From assembly GCF_008710155.1 (NCBI RefSeq), contig NZ_VYPZ01000007.1, positions 124,001-188,000 of the forward strand: a DNA stretch of 64,000 nucleotides, written 5' to 3'. Shown in pieces: positions 39,261 through 48,094 of the stretch (positions within the stretch are counted from its first letter, which is position 1; each line of letters starts with the position of its first letter). The translations under genes and the position numbers were made by a program. Under the pieces are notes generated by a model. It was given only the letters and a program-made list of their open reading frames with translations, ran no database searches and was not told where the DNA came from. The stretch is from Sphingobium limneticum. Lineage in GTDB: Bacteria; Pseudomonadota; Alphaproteobacteria; Sphingomonadales; Sphingomonadaceae.

Positions 39261-40475
39261 TCACCCCGTCGGCGCAAACCCCGCCAGATAATCCTCTATC
39301 CTGTCAGGATCGAACACCCGCCCGTCGAAGAAACGATCCGGCCCCAACGTCAGTTCGCCCCGGCGCGATCCCACCGCCAGCGGCAGGTCCATCGCCCCTT
39401 CCAGCTTCATGCTCGCGCCCGGCATGGCGACGTCACTGTCCGCCAGCGCCTGGCGATAGACGTCCGGGCGGAACACCCCGCCCGCCTTTGCCACGCTCGC
39501 CGCGTCATGCTCGACCATGCCCCAACGCACCAGCTGCGAGTAGATCCACAACGCCTGGCTGCGCCATGGGAAGGACGTCGCCTCACGGCTGAACAGCATG
39601 AAATCGGGATTGGCGATCGGCGCCTCCCCCGCCCGCGCCACGATCTGCCCATTCAGCGCCCGGCCGATCAGTTCGGCCGGCTGATCGACATAGCGTGGAT
39701 CGGCCAGCAGATCGGCCAGCGCCCCATGATGGGCCGGATCGTCGCACCAGGCCGCCGCCCGCGCCAGCGCGCGCAGCAACCGGTCAACCGTTTCGGGATT
39801 TTCCTCCAGCCAGCTTTCACGGAAGGCCAGAACCTTCTCCACGCCGCGTCGCCAGATCCGCTCGCCGATCGCCACCGTCTCGGCCAGCCCCGCCTCGACC
39901 GCCGCGCTGCCCCAGGGTTCGCCCGCAATAAAGCCGTCAATCTCGCCCGCGCGCATCGCTTCGACCGTCAGCGACGGCGGCAGCACGCGCAGCACCACAT
40001 CCTTGTCCGGGTCCACACCCGCGCTGGCCAGCCAGTAACGCAGCATCAGGCTATGGCTGGAAAAACGATGCACCACGCCGATGATCGGTTTGCGCCGCCA
40101 CAGCCCGATCGCGGCGGCAAAATCATGCGCCGTTCCCAGCGGATCGGCCAGCCGCGCCGCGACATCCGGCTCCAGCGCCTTGGCGAAATCGCTCGCCATC
40201 ACCAGCATATTGCCGTTGACGCCCAGCTTGTAGGGCGCGGCCAGCGCGGCGGGCTGCTGGCTCAGCCCCAAAGTCACAGCCACCGCCAGCGGCGCCAACA
40301 TCTGCGCGGCATGCACCTGTCCAAAAACCAACCGGTCGCGCAACGTCGCCCAGCTGGTCGTGCGGATAAGGTCCAGCCGCAGCCCCTCTTCCTCGGCAAA
40401 GCCCCGTTCCTGCGCCGCCACCAGCACGGCCGCATCGGTCAGCGGCAGGAAGGCGATCTTCAATGGCGTCGTCAT
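39261..40475 (-). CDS. nasS: Nitrate-sensing protein NasS (NrtA/CmpA-like, cytoplasmic)
   Basis: The 404-residue protein is related to the nitrate-binding proteins NrtA/CmpA: KIAFLPLTDAAVLVAAQERG at the start, PYKLGVNGNMLVMASDFA, IGVVHRFSSHSLMLRYWLAS and LTVEAMRAGEIDGFIAGEPW. It lacks a signal peptide and lipobox, which separates the cytoplasmic sensor NasS from transport proteins. Without nitrate or nitrite NasS holds NasT inactive; with ligand it releases it. Its start overlaps the nasT stop codon by 4 bp (ATGA), giving the classical nasT-nasS order. Confidence 0.93.
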   Translation of the reverse strand: MTTPLKIAFLPLTDAAVLVAAQERGFAEEEGLRLDLIRTTSWATLRDRLVFGQVHAAQMLAPLAVAVTLGLSQQPAALAAPYKLGVNGNMLVMASDFAKALEPDVAARLADPLGTAHDFAAAIGLWRRKPIIGVVHRFSSHSLMLRYWLASAGVDPDKDVVLRVLPPSLTVEAMRAGEIDGFIAGEPWGSAAVEAGLAETVAIGERIWRRGVEKVLAFRESWLEENPETVDRLLRALARAAAWCDDPAHHGALADLLADPRYVDQPAELIGRALNGQIVARAGEAPIANPDFMLFSREATSFPWRSQALWIYSQLVRWGMVEHDAASVAKAGGVFRPDVYRQALADSDVAMPGASMKLEGAMDLPLAVGSRRGELTLGPDRFFDGRVFDPDRIEDYLAGFAPTG

Positions 40476-41053
40476 AGCCCTCCTCCCAGCAAATCGCTGG
40501 CGGTAATCAACGCCTGCGCCACCTCCACGATCTTCTTGCCCTGGTTCATCGCGCTCGACCGCAACAGCGCATAGGCATCCTGCTCGCTCAGCGACCGCTG
40601 GTTCATCAGGATCGACTTGGCCCGGTCGATGATCTTGCGGTCGGACAGCGCGGTGCGCGCCTCGTCCAGTTCGCCCTGTATCTTGGCAAAGGCGTTGAAG
40701 CGCCGCACCGCCAGTTCCAGCACCGGCTTCACCCGCTCCTTGCGCAGGCCATCGACGACATATGCCGACACGCCGGCATCGATCGCCGCGCCGATCATGC
40801 TGTCATCGGATTGATCCACGAACATGGCGATCGGCTTGGCCAAAGCGCGGCTGACGATCAGCATCTCCTCCAGCGTATCGCGGCTCGGGCTGCCCAGATC
40901 CATCAGCACCACGTCGGGCGCCATCCGCTCCAGCCGCGCGACGAACGCACCGCGCGGTGGCACGATATGGATATCGTCATAGCCCGCCTCGCGCAGCCCT
41001 TCCTCCAGGACGGTCGCACGCAACCCGCTGTCATCGATGATGACGATTCGCAT
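40472..41053 (-). CDS. nasT: ANTAR-domain antiterminator NasT
   Basis: NasT is an RNA-binding antiterminator. The 193-residue protein has a receiver-like domain (MRIVIIDDSGLRATVLEEGL; VVLMDLGSP with Asp52) and a C-terminal ANTAR helical bundle (about residues 125-185: RTALSDRKIIDRAKSILMNQ, then SLSEQDAYALLRSSAMNQGK). The signature A-K-x-I-L-M and the A-Y-x-x-L-R motif are intact. NasS controls it rather than phosphorylation. Its expected targets are the two hairpin leaders at 36086-36180 and 38952-39048. Confidence 0.95.
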   Translation of the reverse strand: MRIVIIDDSGLRATVLEEGLREAGYDDIHIVPPRGAFVARLERMAPDVVLMDLGSPSRDTLEEMLIVSRALAKPIAMFVDQSDDSMIGAAIDAGVSAYVVDGLRKERVKPVLELAVRRFNAFAKIQGELDEARTALSDRKIIDRAKSILMNQRSLSEQDAYALLRSSAMNQGKKIVEVAQALITASDLLGGGL

Positions 41054-41164
41054 CTACCCTTGCCTCTTTTGCCCCGTGAGTGGCGCCAATGCTGCGCCGC
41101 GTCAATCGGGAGGCGCGGTGTGGGAGGTGACGGGCGCGTTTAGGTGGGAAGCGGAACGTCCTTA

Positions 41165-41345
41165 TCCCTCTCCCCTTGGGGGAGAGGGCTGCGCAGACTT
41201 GGCAGCTTGCTGCCTAGTTGTAGCTGGGTGAGGGGGAAGCAACCTCGCGGCAGTACGCCAATCTTGCGCCAATCCCCCTCATCCAACTTCGCCTAACCGC
41301 CACGCGGTAAGGCTTCATATCCTTCTCCCTCCAAGGGAGAAGGAA
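41165..41345. repeat. Composite palindromic repeat, second copy with CAGACTTGGCAGC core
   Basis: It opens with CCCTCTCCCC/GGGGGAGAGGG, carries the core GCAGACTTGGCAGCTTGCTG followed by CCTAGTTG and GGTGAGGGG, and closes with CCCCTCATCCAACTTCGCC and a final hairpin CCTTCTCCCT/AGGGAGAAGG. The layout equals that of the element at 11159-11317. It fills most of the 430 bp gap between nasT and the ABC-F gene. Confidence 0.75.
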
Positions 41346-41426
41346 CGTCTCAAATGCTTGCAACTTGCCTCTCATCCCTCACCTGCCTACGATACACCTT
41401 CGCCTGAACCGACAAGGATCGCCGCC

Positions 41427-41528
41427 ATGGACATCGCCCTGACCGCAAAGCCCAATTGCTATGCCTTCAGGAAAGTTATCGTCCATGCCTGCCATCACCC
41501 TCTCGAAACTCAGCTGGTCCGCGCCTGA
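41427..41528 (+). CDS. Possible 33-codon leader peptide overlapping the ABC-F start
   Basis: An ATG at 41427, preceded by AAGGA (41414-41418), opens a 33-codon frame (MDIALTAKPNCYAFRKVIVH, then ACHHPLETQLVRA) that runs across the ABC-F start codon in another frame and stops at 41528. ABC-F resistance genes are often controlled by ribosome stalling on a leader peptide. There is no evidence beyond position and a ribosome binding site, so it may be chance. Confidence 0.25.
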   Translation: MDIALTAKPNCYAFRKVIVHACHHPLETQLVRA

Positions 41529-43062
41529 CGGCACCGCCGTCCTTGCCGGCCTCGACTTCCGCTTCGCCTCTGAACGCATCGGTCTGATCGGCCGCAACGG
41601 CGTCGGCAAATCGACCCTGATTGCCCTGATTGCAGGCGAAATCCGCCCCACAAATGGTGACATCCGGGTTGAAGGCAGCATCGCCATGCTCCACCAGACA
41701 CTGGAGCCGACGCCCGGCCAGACGCTGGCCGACCTGTTCGACGACCGCGCCGCCCTGAGCCTGCTCGACAAGGCCGAGGCGGGCGACGCGACCATGGACG
41801 AACTGGACGCTTGCGACTGGACGCTGCCCAGTCGCCTGACCGATGCATTGGCGGAGGTCGGGCTGACCGCCGACCCGCTGACGCTTCTCGCCAACCTGTC
41901 CGGCGGCCAGCGCACCCGCGCGGCGCTGGCGGCGGCGATCTTCACCCGGCCCGATTGGCTTTTGCTGGACGAGCCGACCAATCATCTGGACGCTGACGGC
42001 CGCGACGCGCTCGCTACTCTGCTCCATCGCTGGCGCGGTGGCGCGATCATCGTCAGCCATGACCGCACCCTGCTGGAGCAGGTGGATGCGATCGCCGAAC
42101 TCACCAGCCTCGGCATTGCGCGTCATGGCGGCAACTGGTCCAGCTGGCGCGCACGCAAGGATATCGAACTGGCCGCCGCACAGCATGCACTTGATCATGC
42201 CGAGCGGCAGGCGTCCGACCTTTCCCGCAAGACCCAGGTCGCGACCGAGCGGCAGCAGCGCCGCGATGGCGCAGGCGCGCGGCAGGCCGCAAAGGGCGGC
42301 ATGCCCCGCATCCTGCTGGGGAAACGCAAACAGCAGGCCGAACAATCGAGCGGCGACGCCGCCCGCCGCGCCCAGCAGCAGGGCCGCGAAGCGCAGGCCG
42401 CCATCGCCGATGCCCGCGCGCAGATCGAAATCCTTGCCCCGCTCACCGTTGCCCTCCCCTCGGCCCATGTGCCGCCGGGCCGCATCTTGCTGACGCTGGG
42501 CGGGGTGACGGCCGGCCATGATCCGGCCCATCCCCCGCTGCGCGACCTCAGCCTGACCGTCGCCGGTCCGGAACGCATCGCTATCACCGGCCCCAACGGC
42601 GCGGGCAAATCCACGCTGCTGCATCTGATCGCTGGCCAGATCGAACCGCTGACGGGCCAGGCCCATCGCCCCGTCGCCTGCGCATTGCTCGATCAGCATG
42701 CGGGCCTGCTCGATCCCCATGCCAGCATCGCAGACAATTTCGCCCGCCTGCACCCCGGCGCCACCCGCAACGCCATCCACGCGGCGCTCGCTCGCTTTCG
42801 CTTCCGCGCGGATCTGGCGCTGCAACGGGTGGAGAGCCTGAGCGGCGGCCAGCGGCTACGCGCCGCGCTCGCCTGCGTGCTGGGCGGCGAAAATCTACCG
42901 CCGCTCCTGCTGCTGGACGAGCCGACCAACCATCTCGACCTCGATTCCATCGCGGCTGTCGAACAGGGCCTGGCCGCCTATGACGGTGCGCTGCTGGTGG
43001 TCAGCCACGATCCCGCTTTCCTCGACGCGATCGGCATCACCCGCCGCATCGCCCTGGGTTAA
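41485..43062 (+). CDS. ABC-F family ATPase (Uup/ribosome-protection type)
   Basis: The 525-residue protein has two ABC domains and no membrane segments: Walker A motifs GLIGRNGVGKSTLIALIAGE and AITGPNGAGKSTLLHLIAGQ, signatures LSGGQRTRAALA and LSGGQRLRAALA, and Walker B LLLDEPTNHLDADG and LLLLDEPTNHLDLDS. The linker of about 85 residues is rich in Gln/Arg/Ala (QAKGG-type, charged). ABC-F proteins act on the ribosomal E site to relieve stalls or to protect against antibiotics; the subclass cannot be fixed. AGGAAAG stands 9 bases before the ATG at 41485; an upstream ATG at 41461 lacks such a site. Its stop interlocks with that of the convergent MFS gene in a shared TTAA. Confidence 0.92.
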   Translation: MPAITLSKLSWSAPDGTAVLAGLDFRFASERIGLIGRNGVGKSTLIALIAGEIRPTNGDIRVEGSIAMLHQTLEPTPGQTLADLFDDRAALSLLDKAEAGDATMDELDACDWTLPSRLTDALAEVGLTADPLTLLANLSGGQRTRAALAAAIFTRPDWLLLDEPTNHLDADGRDALATLLHRWRGGAIIVSHDRTLLEQVDAIAELTSLGIARHGGNWSSWRARKDIELAAAQHALDHAERQASDLSRKTQVATERQQRRDGAGARQAAKGGMPRILLGKRKQQAEQSSGDAARRAQQQGREAQAAIADARAQIEILAPLTVALPSAHVPPGRILLTLGGVTAGHDPAHPPLRDLSLTVAGPERIAITGPNGAGKSTLLHLIAGQIEPLTGQAHRPVACALLDQHAGLLDPHASIADNFARLHPGATRNAIHAALARFRFRADLALQRVESLSGGQRLRAALACVLGGENLPPLLLLDEPTNHLDLDSIAAVEQGLAAYDGALLVVSHDPAFLDAIGITRRIALG

Positions 43063-44588
43063 TGCGCGGAGGAGGTATCGACATTGGCGCGCGGCTTGGG
43101 CGCGATCCACACGATCACGGCGGCTGCGAACAGGATGAGCGCCGACAGGAAGAATACATGATCGACCGCCATGACGATCGCCTCCTGCTCCACGATGTTG
43201 GAAATGGTCTGCCGCGCCTGCTCGGCGGAAAAGCCCATGCTCGACAGCATCGACTGGGTCTGGTCGGGTTGCAGCACATTCGCCATGTCGCTGCGCGACA
43301 CGCGCTGGCTGTCGCCCCAACTGGTCAGCACCAGCGATGTCGCGATCGCGGTCGCCATGGTGCGCACGAAATTCTGGAGGCCCGCCGCCGATGCCGTCTC
43401 CTCCGGCCGCACCGACCCCAACGTCAGCGTCGTCAGCGGAATGAAGAAGAAGGGCAGCGCAAAGCCCTGCACGAATTGCGGAATGGCCATGGTGTAGAAA
43501 TCGACACCGCTCGTCCAGTGCGCGCGCCACAGCGACATGATCCCGATCCACGCCACCGCGCCCGAAATCATCAGCCGCACGTCGACACGCGATAGCAGGA
43601 AGCCCGCCAGCGGCGCGGTGAACAAAGCCGCCATCGCCGTCAGCGCGGTGATGATGCCGGCCCAGGTCGCGGTATAGCCCATCGACATCTGCAACCATTG
43701 CGGAATGACAACGATGCTCGCGAAATAGGAACCGAAACAGAGCGACATGGTGAACAGGCCGGAACTGAAGCCGACATGGCGGAAGATGCGCAGATCCACC
43801 ACCGGATGCTCCTCGGTCAGCTCCCAGATGACGAAGGCGACAAAACCGACGATCGCCATCAGCGCCAACGCGAGGATCAACGGATCGGCGAACCAGTCAT
43901 GATCGCGCCCGATATCCAGCATCACCTGCAAACAGCCGATCCAGAACACCAGCAGGAACAGGCCGACCTTGTCGATCGGCACATTGGCCGTCTCCGTCTC
44001 CACCGGCTTCAGCAGCGCCTGCGCCGCCAATATGCACACCACCGCGATCGGCAGGTTGATGAAGAAGATCCAGTGCCAGCTCCAATTGTCGCTGATATAC
44101 CCGCCGACGATCGGCCCCAATGCCGGCCCCATCAGGGTGGTCATCGCCCACATGCCCATGGCCCGCCCGCGCGTTTCGGGCGGGAAGATGCGCATCAGCA
44201 ACGTCTGCGACATGGGCATGATCGGCCCGCCGCAAATGCCCTGCCCGATCCGGCAGGCGACCAGCATCCCCAGCGTGGAGGACAAGCCGCACAGAACGGA
44301 AAACAGGCCAAAGCCGATCATCGCCCAGGTGAACATGCGCACCACGCCGAAACGCTGCGCCAGCCATCCGGTCAGCGGCACGCAGATCGCCTCCGCCACC
44401 GCATAGGAAGTGATGATCCAGGTGCCCTGATCGGGCGAGATGCCAAGGTTGCCGGCAATGTGCGGCACGGACACGTTGGCGATCGTCAGGTCGAGCACGA
44501 CCATCAGATTGCTCATCGCCAGCACCAGGCCCGCCAGCGTCCGGCTGCGCGGGGAGAGCCGCGAAAAAATATCGTCGTCGCCGCTCAT
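43059..44588 (-). CDS. emrB: EmrB/QacA-type (DHA2) drug efflux MFS transporter
   Basis: The 509-residue membrane protein has about 14 predicted helices and the DHA2 motifs: LVLAMSNLMVVLDLTIANVS in helix 1 (with the conserved D), SYAVAEAICVPLTGWLAQRF (motif A region), MPMSQTLLMRIFPPETRGRA and ALGPIVGGYISDNWSWHWIF (motif C region). It would export hydrophobic compounds with protons through the EmrA adaptor and a NodT-type channel encoded upstream in the same operon. The ATG at 44588 lies 13 bp after the emrA stop. Confidence 0.92.
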   Translation of the reverse strand: MSGDDDIFSRLSPRSRTLAGLVLAMSNLMVVLDLTIANVSVPHIAGNLGISPDQGTWIITSYAVAEAICVPLTGWLAQRFGVVRMFTWAMIGFGLFSVLCGLSSTLGMLVACRIGQGICGGPIMPMSQTLLMRIFPPETRGRAMGMWAMTTLMGPALGPIVGGYISDNWSWHWIFFINLPIAVVCILAAQALLKPVETETANVPIDKVGLFLLVFWIGCLQVMLDIGRDHDWFADPLILALALMAIVGFVAFVIWELTEEHPVVDLRIFRHVGFSSGLFTMSLCFGSYFASIVVIPQWLQMSMGYTATWAGIITALTAMAALFTAPLAGFLLSRVDVRLMISGAVAWIGIMSLWRAHWTSGVDFYTMAIPQFVQGFALPFFFIPLTTLTLGSVRPEETASAAGLQNFVRTMATAIATSLVLTSWGDSQRVSRSDMANVLQPDQTQSMLSSMGFSAEQARQTISNIVEQEAIVMAVDHVFFLSALILFAAAVIVWIAPKPRANVDTSSAH

Positions 44589-44601
44589 AACCCGCGCGTC
44601 C

Positions 44602-45765
44602 TTATTTGTCGGAAAGGTCGATCTCGACATCCATGGACAGGCCCACGCGCAACGGATGCGCCGCCAGTTCCTTGGGGTCGAGCGCGATGCGCAGCGGCAG
44701 GCGCTGCACCACCTTGATCCAGTTGCCGGTCGCATTCTGCGCCGGGATCAGCGACATGGACGCACCCGTGCCGCCCGAAAAACCGACGACCTTGCCATGA
44801 TAGACGACGTTGCTGCCATAAAGGTCGGACGTCACCGTGGCGGGCATGCCGACCTTCACGTCGCGCAACTGGCGTTCCTTGAAGTTCGCATCGACATAGA
44901 CCTGGGTCAGCGGCACGATGCTCATGATCGGGCTGCCCTGCGCCACGCGCTGGCCGACCTGCACCTGCCGCTTGCTGATGACGCCGTCGATCGGCGCGCG
45001 GATGACGGAGCGATCGAGGTTCAGCTTCGCCGTATCCAGCTTGGCCTGCGCCGCCATCACCGCCGGGTCCGTGTCGATCGTCGATCCACGCACCAGCGCG
45101 TCGTTGGCCGCCAGCTGGCCGCTCGCCGCGCCACGCGTCGCCTGCGCCGTCTGCACCCCGGCACGCGCCAGCTCCAGTGCCGCGCGGGCGGATACATAGG
45201 CCTTGCGCGCGCTGGTCACTTCGTCGCCCGACACCGCGCCGTCACCCACCAGCGCCTCGCGCCGTTGCAGGTCGATCCGCGCCTTGTCGAAATCGGCCTG
45301 CGCGCTCGTCAGCTGCGCGCGCGCCTGCACGATGTCCGCGCCACGCGCATCCACCTGCGCCGCCAGCGATGTGCTGGTCGCGCTGGTCTGGCGGAACTTG
45401 CGCTTGGCTTCGGCCAGATCCGCTTGCGCCTGCGCCACCGCGATCTTCGCGTCGGTCGGGTCCAGCTTCACCAATATGTCGCCGCGCTTCACGGCCTGCG
45501 TATCGCTGACCAGAACCTCGGTCGCCTGCGCCGACAACAGCGGCGTGACCTGCGCCATTTCGGCGTTCACATAGGCATTGTCGGTCGCGACATGATTGCG
45601 TCCGACCAGCAGATACCAGCCGGCCCACAACACGCCGCCCACGACGACGATCAGGCCCAGCCGGATCAGCCATGTCTTGCGCGCCGACTGGCGGGCATCC
45701 TGCTGCGCATCATTGTCCGGCGCGCCATTGTCCGGTGCTGGGGTTTCGGGCGTGGCATCAGCCAT
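44602..45765 (-). CDS. emrA: EmrA/HlyD-type membrane fusion protein
   Basis: The 387-residue protein has a short acidic cytoplasmic N-terminus, one transmembrane helix (about residues 31-53, WLIRLGLIVVVGGVLWAGWY), the lipoyl/hairpin region of HlyD adaptors (HVATDNAYVNAEMAQVTPLL; QAVKRGDILVKLDPTDAKIA), a long coiled-coil hairpin (residues about 100-200) and the beta-barrel part (RSVIRAPIDGVISKRQVQVG). It bridges the inner membrane pump and the outer membrane channel. It overlaps the end of the nodT-like gene by 8 bp. Confidence 0.93.
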   Translation of the reverse strand: MADATPETPAPDNGAPDNDAQQDARQSARKTWLIRLGLIVVVGGVLWAGWYLLVGRNHVATDNAYVNAEMAQVTPLLSAQATEVLVSDTQAVKRGDILVKLDPTDAKIAVAQAQADLAEAKRKFRQTSATSTSLAAQVDARGADIVQARAQLTSAQADFDKARIDLQRREALVGDGAVSGDEVTSARKAYVSARAALELARAGVQTAQATRGAASGQLAANDALVRGSTIDTDPAVMAAQAKLDTAKLNLDRSVIRAPIDGVISKRQVQVGQRVAQGSPIMSIVPLTQVYVDANFKERQLRDVKVGMPATVTSDLYGSNVVYHGKVVGFSGGTGASMSLIPAQNATGNWIKVVQRLPLRIALDPKELAAHPLRVGLSMDVEIDLSDK

Positions 45766-47272
45766 TGGGACGATCCTTGGACTGGAAGTCGCTGGCGGCA
45801 AAACCGCCGCCCAGCGCACGGATGAGGGCAATATCGGTGGAGAAGGCGCTCGCCTCCAGCCCGGCGAGGGACTGGCGCGCGCCCAGCAATTGATCCTCGA
45901 CATTCAGCACGTCGAGATAGGTGGAAAGGCCACCCTTGTAGCGTTTCTGCGCAATGCCATAGGCGTCCTGCGACGCGGCGACCGCCGCGCGCGCATCGAC
46001 CAGTCGCTGGTCCAGCGTCTTGCGCGTGGTCACCGCATCGGCGACCTCCTGATAGGCGGCGAGGACGGTCTTGTCATAGGATGCGACCGCCTCGTCATAG
46101 GTTGCCCGCGCGCCGCGATACTGGCCCTGCAACGCCCCGCCGTGGAAGATCGGCAGGCTGATCGCCGGGCCGACATTGCCGAACAGAGATCCCTTGTCGA
46201 ACAGGCTGTCGATGAAGGGTTTGCGCGTGCCGGTGGCCGACGTGCCGTTGAAGACGGTGTCATAGCCCAGCGACTGGAAACCGACCAGGGCGGACAGGCG
46301 AAGCGCCGGGAAGAAATCGGCGCGCGCCACCTTGATCCGCTTGGCTGCCGCTTCGGCACGGGCCAGCGCGGCGGCGATGTCGGGGCGACGGGCGATCAGA
46401 TTGGTGGTGACGTCGGCAGGCAGGCCCAGCGGCGCCAGCGCGCCAACCTTGGGCCGGCTGATCGACAGGCCACGATCCGGCCCGGCGCCGATCAGCGCCG
46501 CGATCTGATGCTGCCGTATTTCGATCGCCATAGTGGCGGCCGCCAGTTGCGCCCGGGCCGACGACACGGTGGCGTCTGCCTGGCGCACGCTGCCGCGCGT
46601 ATCCAGCCCGTTGCGCTGCCGGTCGGCGGCCAGCTTCTGGCTCGCCATGCGGATGTCCAGCGTCTGCTGCGCGATATCCGCCTCGTCATGCAGCCGCGCC
46701 AGATCGGCATAGGCGTCGGCAATGCCGGTGGTCAGCGCCAGCCGCGCCTGCTGCGCATCGATCTGCGCCGCGCGCGTTTCCGACGTGGCGGCGGCCAGTG
46801 CCGCCTTGTTCCTGCCCCACAGATCGAGGTCGAAGCCCAGGTCCAGCGCGGCGCGCCCGGTGCCCAGCCAACCTTGCGGCACGAACGCCTTGGGCATGCC
46901 CATATTATAGCTTTGCTTGGTCGCGGCGCCACTCGCCTCCAGATCGACCGACGGCAACAGCGCGGCGCCCGCCTGCTGCGCCATGCCGGCCGCCTTGCGG
47001 AACCGCGCGCTGGCCGCCGCGACGTCCGGCGACGATCGCAATCCTTCTGCCATCAGCTGATCCAGCTGCGGATCGCCATAGGCCGTCCACCAGCCATCGC
47101 CCGGCCAGGCGACCGGCGCGGCCGCCAGGCTGCGCTCCGCCGCCACGCTGGCGGGTGCGCGCAGTTCGGGCTTGGCACCCAGATCGGGGACTGCGGCGCA
47201 GGCGGCCAGCAGCATAAGGGAAGAGGCCATACCGCCGACGCGGGCGACTTTGGCAATGCGACTCACGGGCAT
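45758..47272 (-). CDS. NodT-type outer membrane efflux lipoprotein
   Basis: The 504-residue product is a lipoprotein (ARVGGMASSLMLLAACAAVP, lipobox cysteine about residue 25) of the outer membrane factor family, with two repeated helical-barrel halves: DGWWTAYGDPQLDQLMAEGL and LARRPDIAAALARAEAAAKR, then ISLPIFHGGALQGQYRGARA and GLSTYLDVLNVEDQLLGARQ. It forms the exit channel for the EmrAB pump encoded after it. The ATG at 47272 gives the proper lipoprotein signal. It is the first gene of the operon and is preceded by an operator-like sequence shared with the divergent tetR gene. Confidence 0.92.
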   Translation of the reverse strand: MPVSRIAKVARVGGMASSLMLLAACAAVPDLGAKPELRAPASVAAERSLAAAPVAWPGDGWWTAYGDPQLDQLMAEGLRSSPDVAAASARFRKAAGMAQQAGAALLPSVDLEASGAATKQSYNMGMPKAFVPQGWLGTGRAALDLGFDLDLWGRNKAALAAATSETRAAQIDAQQARLALTTGIADAYADLARLHDEADIAQQTLDIRMASQKLAADRQRNGLDTRGSVRQADATVSSARAQLAAATMAIEIRQHQIAALIGAGPDRGLSISRPKVGALAPLGLPADVTTNLIARRPDIAAALARAEAAAKRIKVARADFFPALRLSALVGFQSLGYDTVFNGTSATGTRKPFIDSLFDKGSLFGNVGPAISLPIFHGGALQGQYRGARATYDEAVASYDKTVLAAYQEVADAVTTRKTLDQRLVDARAAVAASQDAYGIAQKRYKGGLSTYLDVLNVEDQLLGARQSLAGLEASAFSTDIALIRALGGGFAASDFQSKDRPNG

Positions 47273-47276
47273 ATCT

Positions 47277-47293
47277 AACCGTACCATCCAGTA
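47277..47293 (-). promoter_or_regulatory. Operator-like sequence before the efflux operon
   Basis: On the minus strand TACTGGATGGTACGGTT ends 4 bases before the nodT-like start codon. It matches, at 14 of 17 positions, the sequence just before the divergent tetR gene (47343-47359). The two sites are probably bound by the TetR regulator. Confidence 0.55.
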
Positions 47294-47342
47294 TGAATAT
47301 CGCCATTGCGCCTCGCGCTTGGCCTTGTCAACATAAATAGCG

Positions 47343-47359
47343 TACTCTATGGTACGATT
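47343..47359 (+). promoter_or_regulatory. Operator-like sequence and promoter before tetR
   Basis: TACTCTATGGTACGATT ends two bases before the tetR start codon and includes a palindrome CGTAC-N6-GTACG (47341-47356). A -35-like TTGTCA (47325-47330) with a 17 bp spacer to a -10-like TATGGT (47348-47353) would start a nearly leaderless mRNA, and repressor binding would block it. An overlapping TTGACA on the other strand (47327-47332) suggests back-to-back promoters. Confidence 0.55.
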
Positions 47360-47361
47360 TG

Positions 47362-48006
47362 ATGACACAGCCTGCCTGCCCTCTTACACCCAGCAAAAGG
47401 GAAATCCGCCGCATGGATCGCCGCGACGCGATCCTGACCGTGGCGCAGGGCTATTTCCTCAAACATGGCTTTGCCGGCACCACCATGTCGGGCATCGCTG
47501 CCGAGCTTGGCGGGTCGAAGGGCACGTTGTGGAACCACTTCCCGTCGAAGGAAGAATTGTTCGCCGCCGTACTCGACCGGGTGGCCCGCGCCTATCGCGC
47601 GCGCTTGTCGCAATTGCTCGATCCGGAAGGGCCGCTGGAGGAGACGCTCAGGACCGTCTGTTTCAGCCTGATCCAGAAGGTAACGTCGACGGAGGCCGGC
47701 GCGCTGCATCGGCTCATCATATCGGAAAGCCGCCGTTTTCCCGAACTCGGCCAGATATTCTACGATCTGGCGCCGCAAAATACTCGCCTGCTGCTGGCGG
47801 ACTTCCTGCAAGGCGCAATGGAGCGGGGCCAGATTCGCAAGGGCGACCCGATCGACGCCGCCCGCGCATTGCTGTCTCTTTCTCTGTCCGGATGCCACCA
47901 GCAGATGCTGATCGGCCGGATCGAATATCCCGCACCCAACGAGATCGCTGCCGACGCGGCCTTCGCCGTCGACATCTTCCTGCGCGCCTACGCCGTCCCG
48001 GCCTGA
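47362..48006 (+). CDS. TetR family transcriptional regulator of the efflux operon
   Basis: The 214-residue protein has an N-terminal TetR helix-turn-helix (RRDAILTVAQGYFLKHGFAG, then TTMSGIAAELGGSKGTLWNH and FPSKEELFAAVLD) and a helical ligand-binding domain of the AcrR C-terminal type (LIQKVTSTEAGALHRLIISE). It is divergent from the nodT-emrA-emrB operon and probably represses it and itself through the paired sites in the 89 bp gap. The ATG at 47362 is used; a TTG three bases before it or an ATG at 47413 (MDRRDAIL) are alternatives. There is almost no room for a ribosome binding site, consistent with leaderless expression. Confidence 0.9.
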   Translation: MTQPACPLTPSKREIRRMDRRDAILTVAQGYFLKHGFAGTTMSGIAAELGGSKGTLWNHFPSKEELFAAVLDRVARAYRARLSQLLDPEGPLEETLRTVCFSLIQKVTSTEAGALHRLIISESRRFPELGQIFYDLAPQNTRLLLADFLQGAMERGQIRKGDPIDAARALLSLSLSGCHQQMLIGRIEYPAPNEIAADAAFAVDIFLRAYAVPA

Positions 48007-48094
48007 TCGCCGCTGCGTTAACCATTTCTTCGGGCGCGCTTCCTATCCTGCACCACCATGGCCGGTGCGTATCGGCTGGCGAAAGTGGGACGAC

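Noticed and set aside
43059..43062. Shared TTAA giving both stop codons of the ABC-F and MFS genes
   Set aside because: A neat packing of convergent genes, but such interlocked stops also occur at 12762 and are common in compact genomes, so it is not worth a separate finding.
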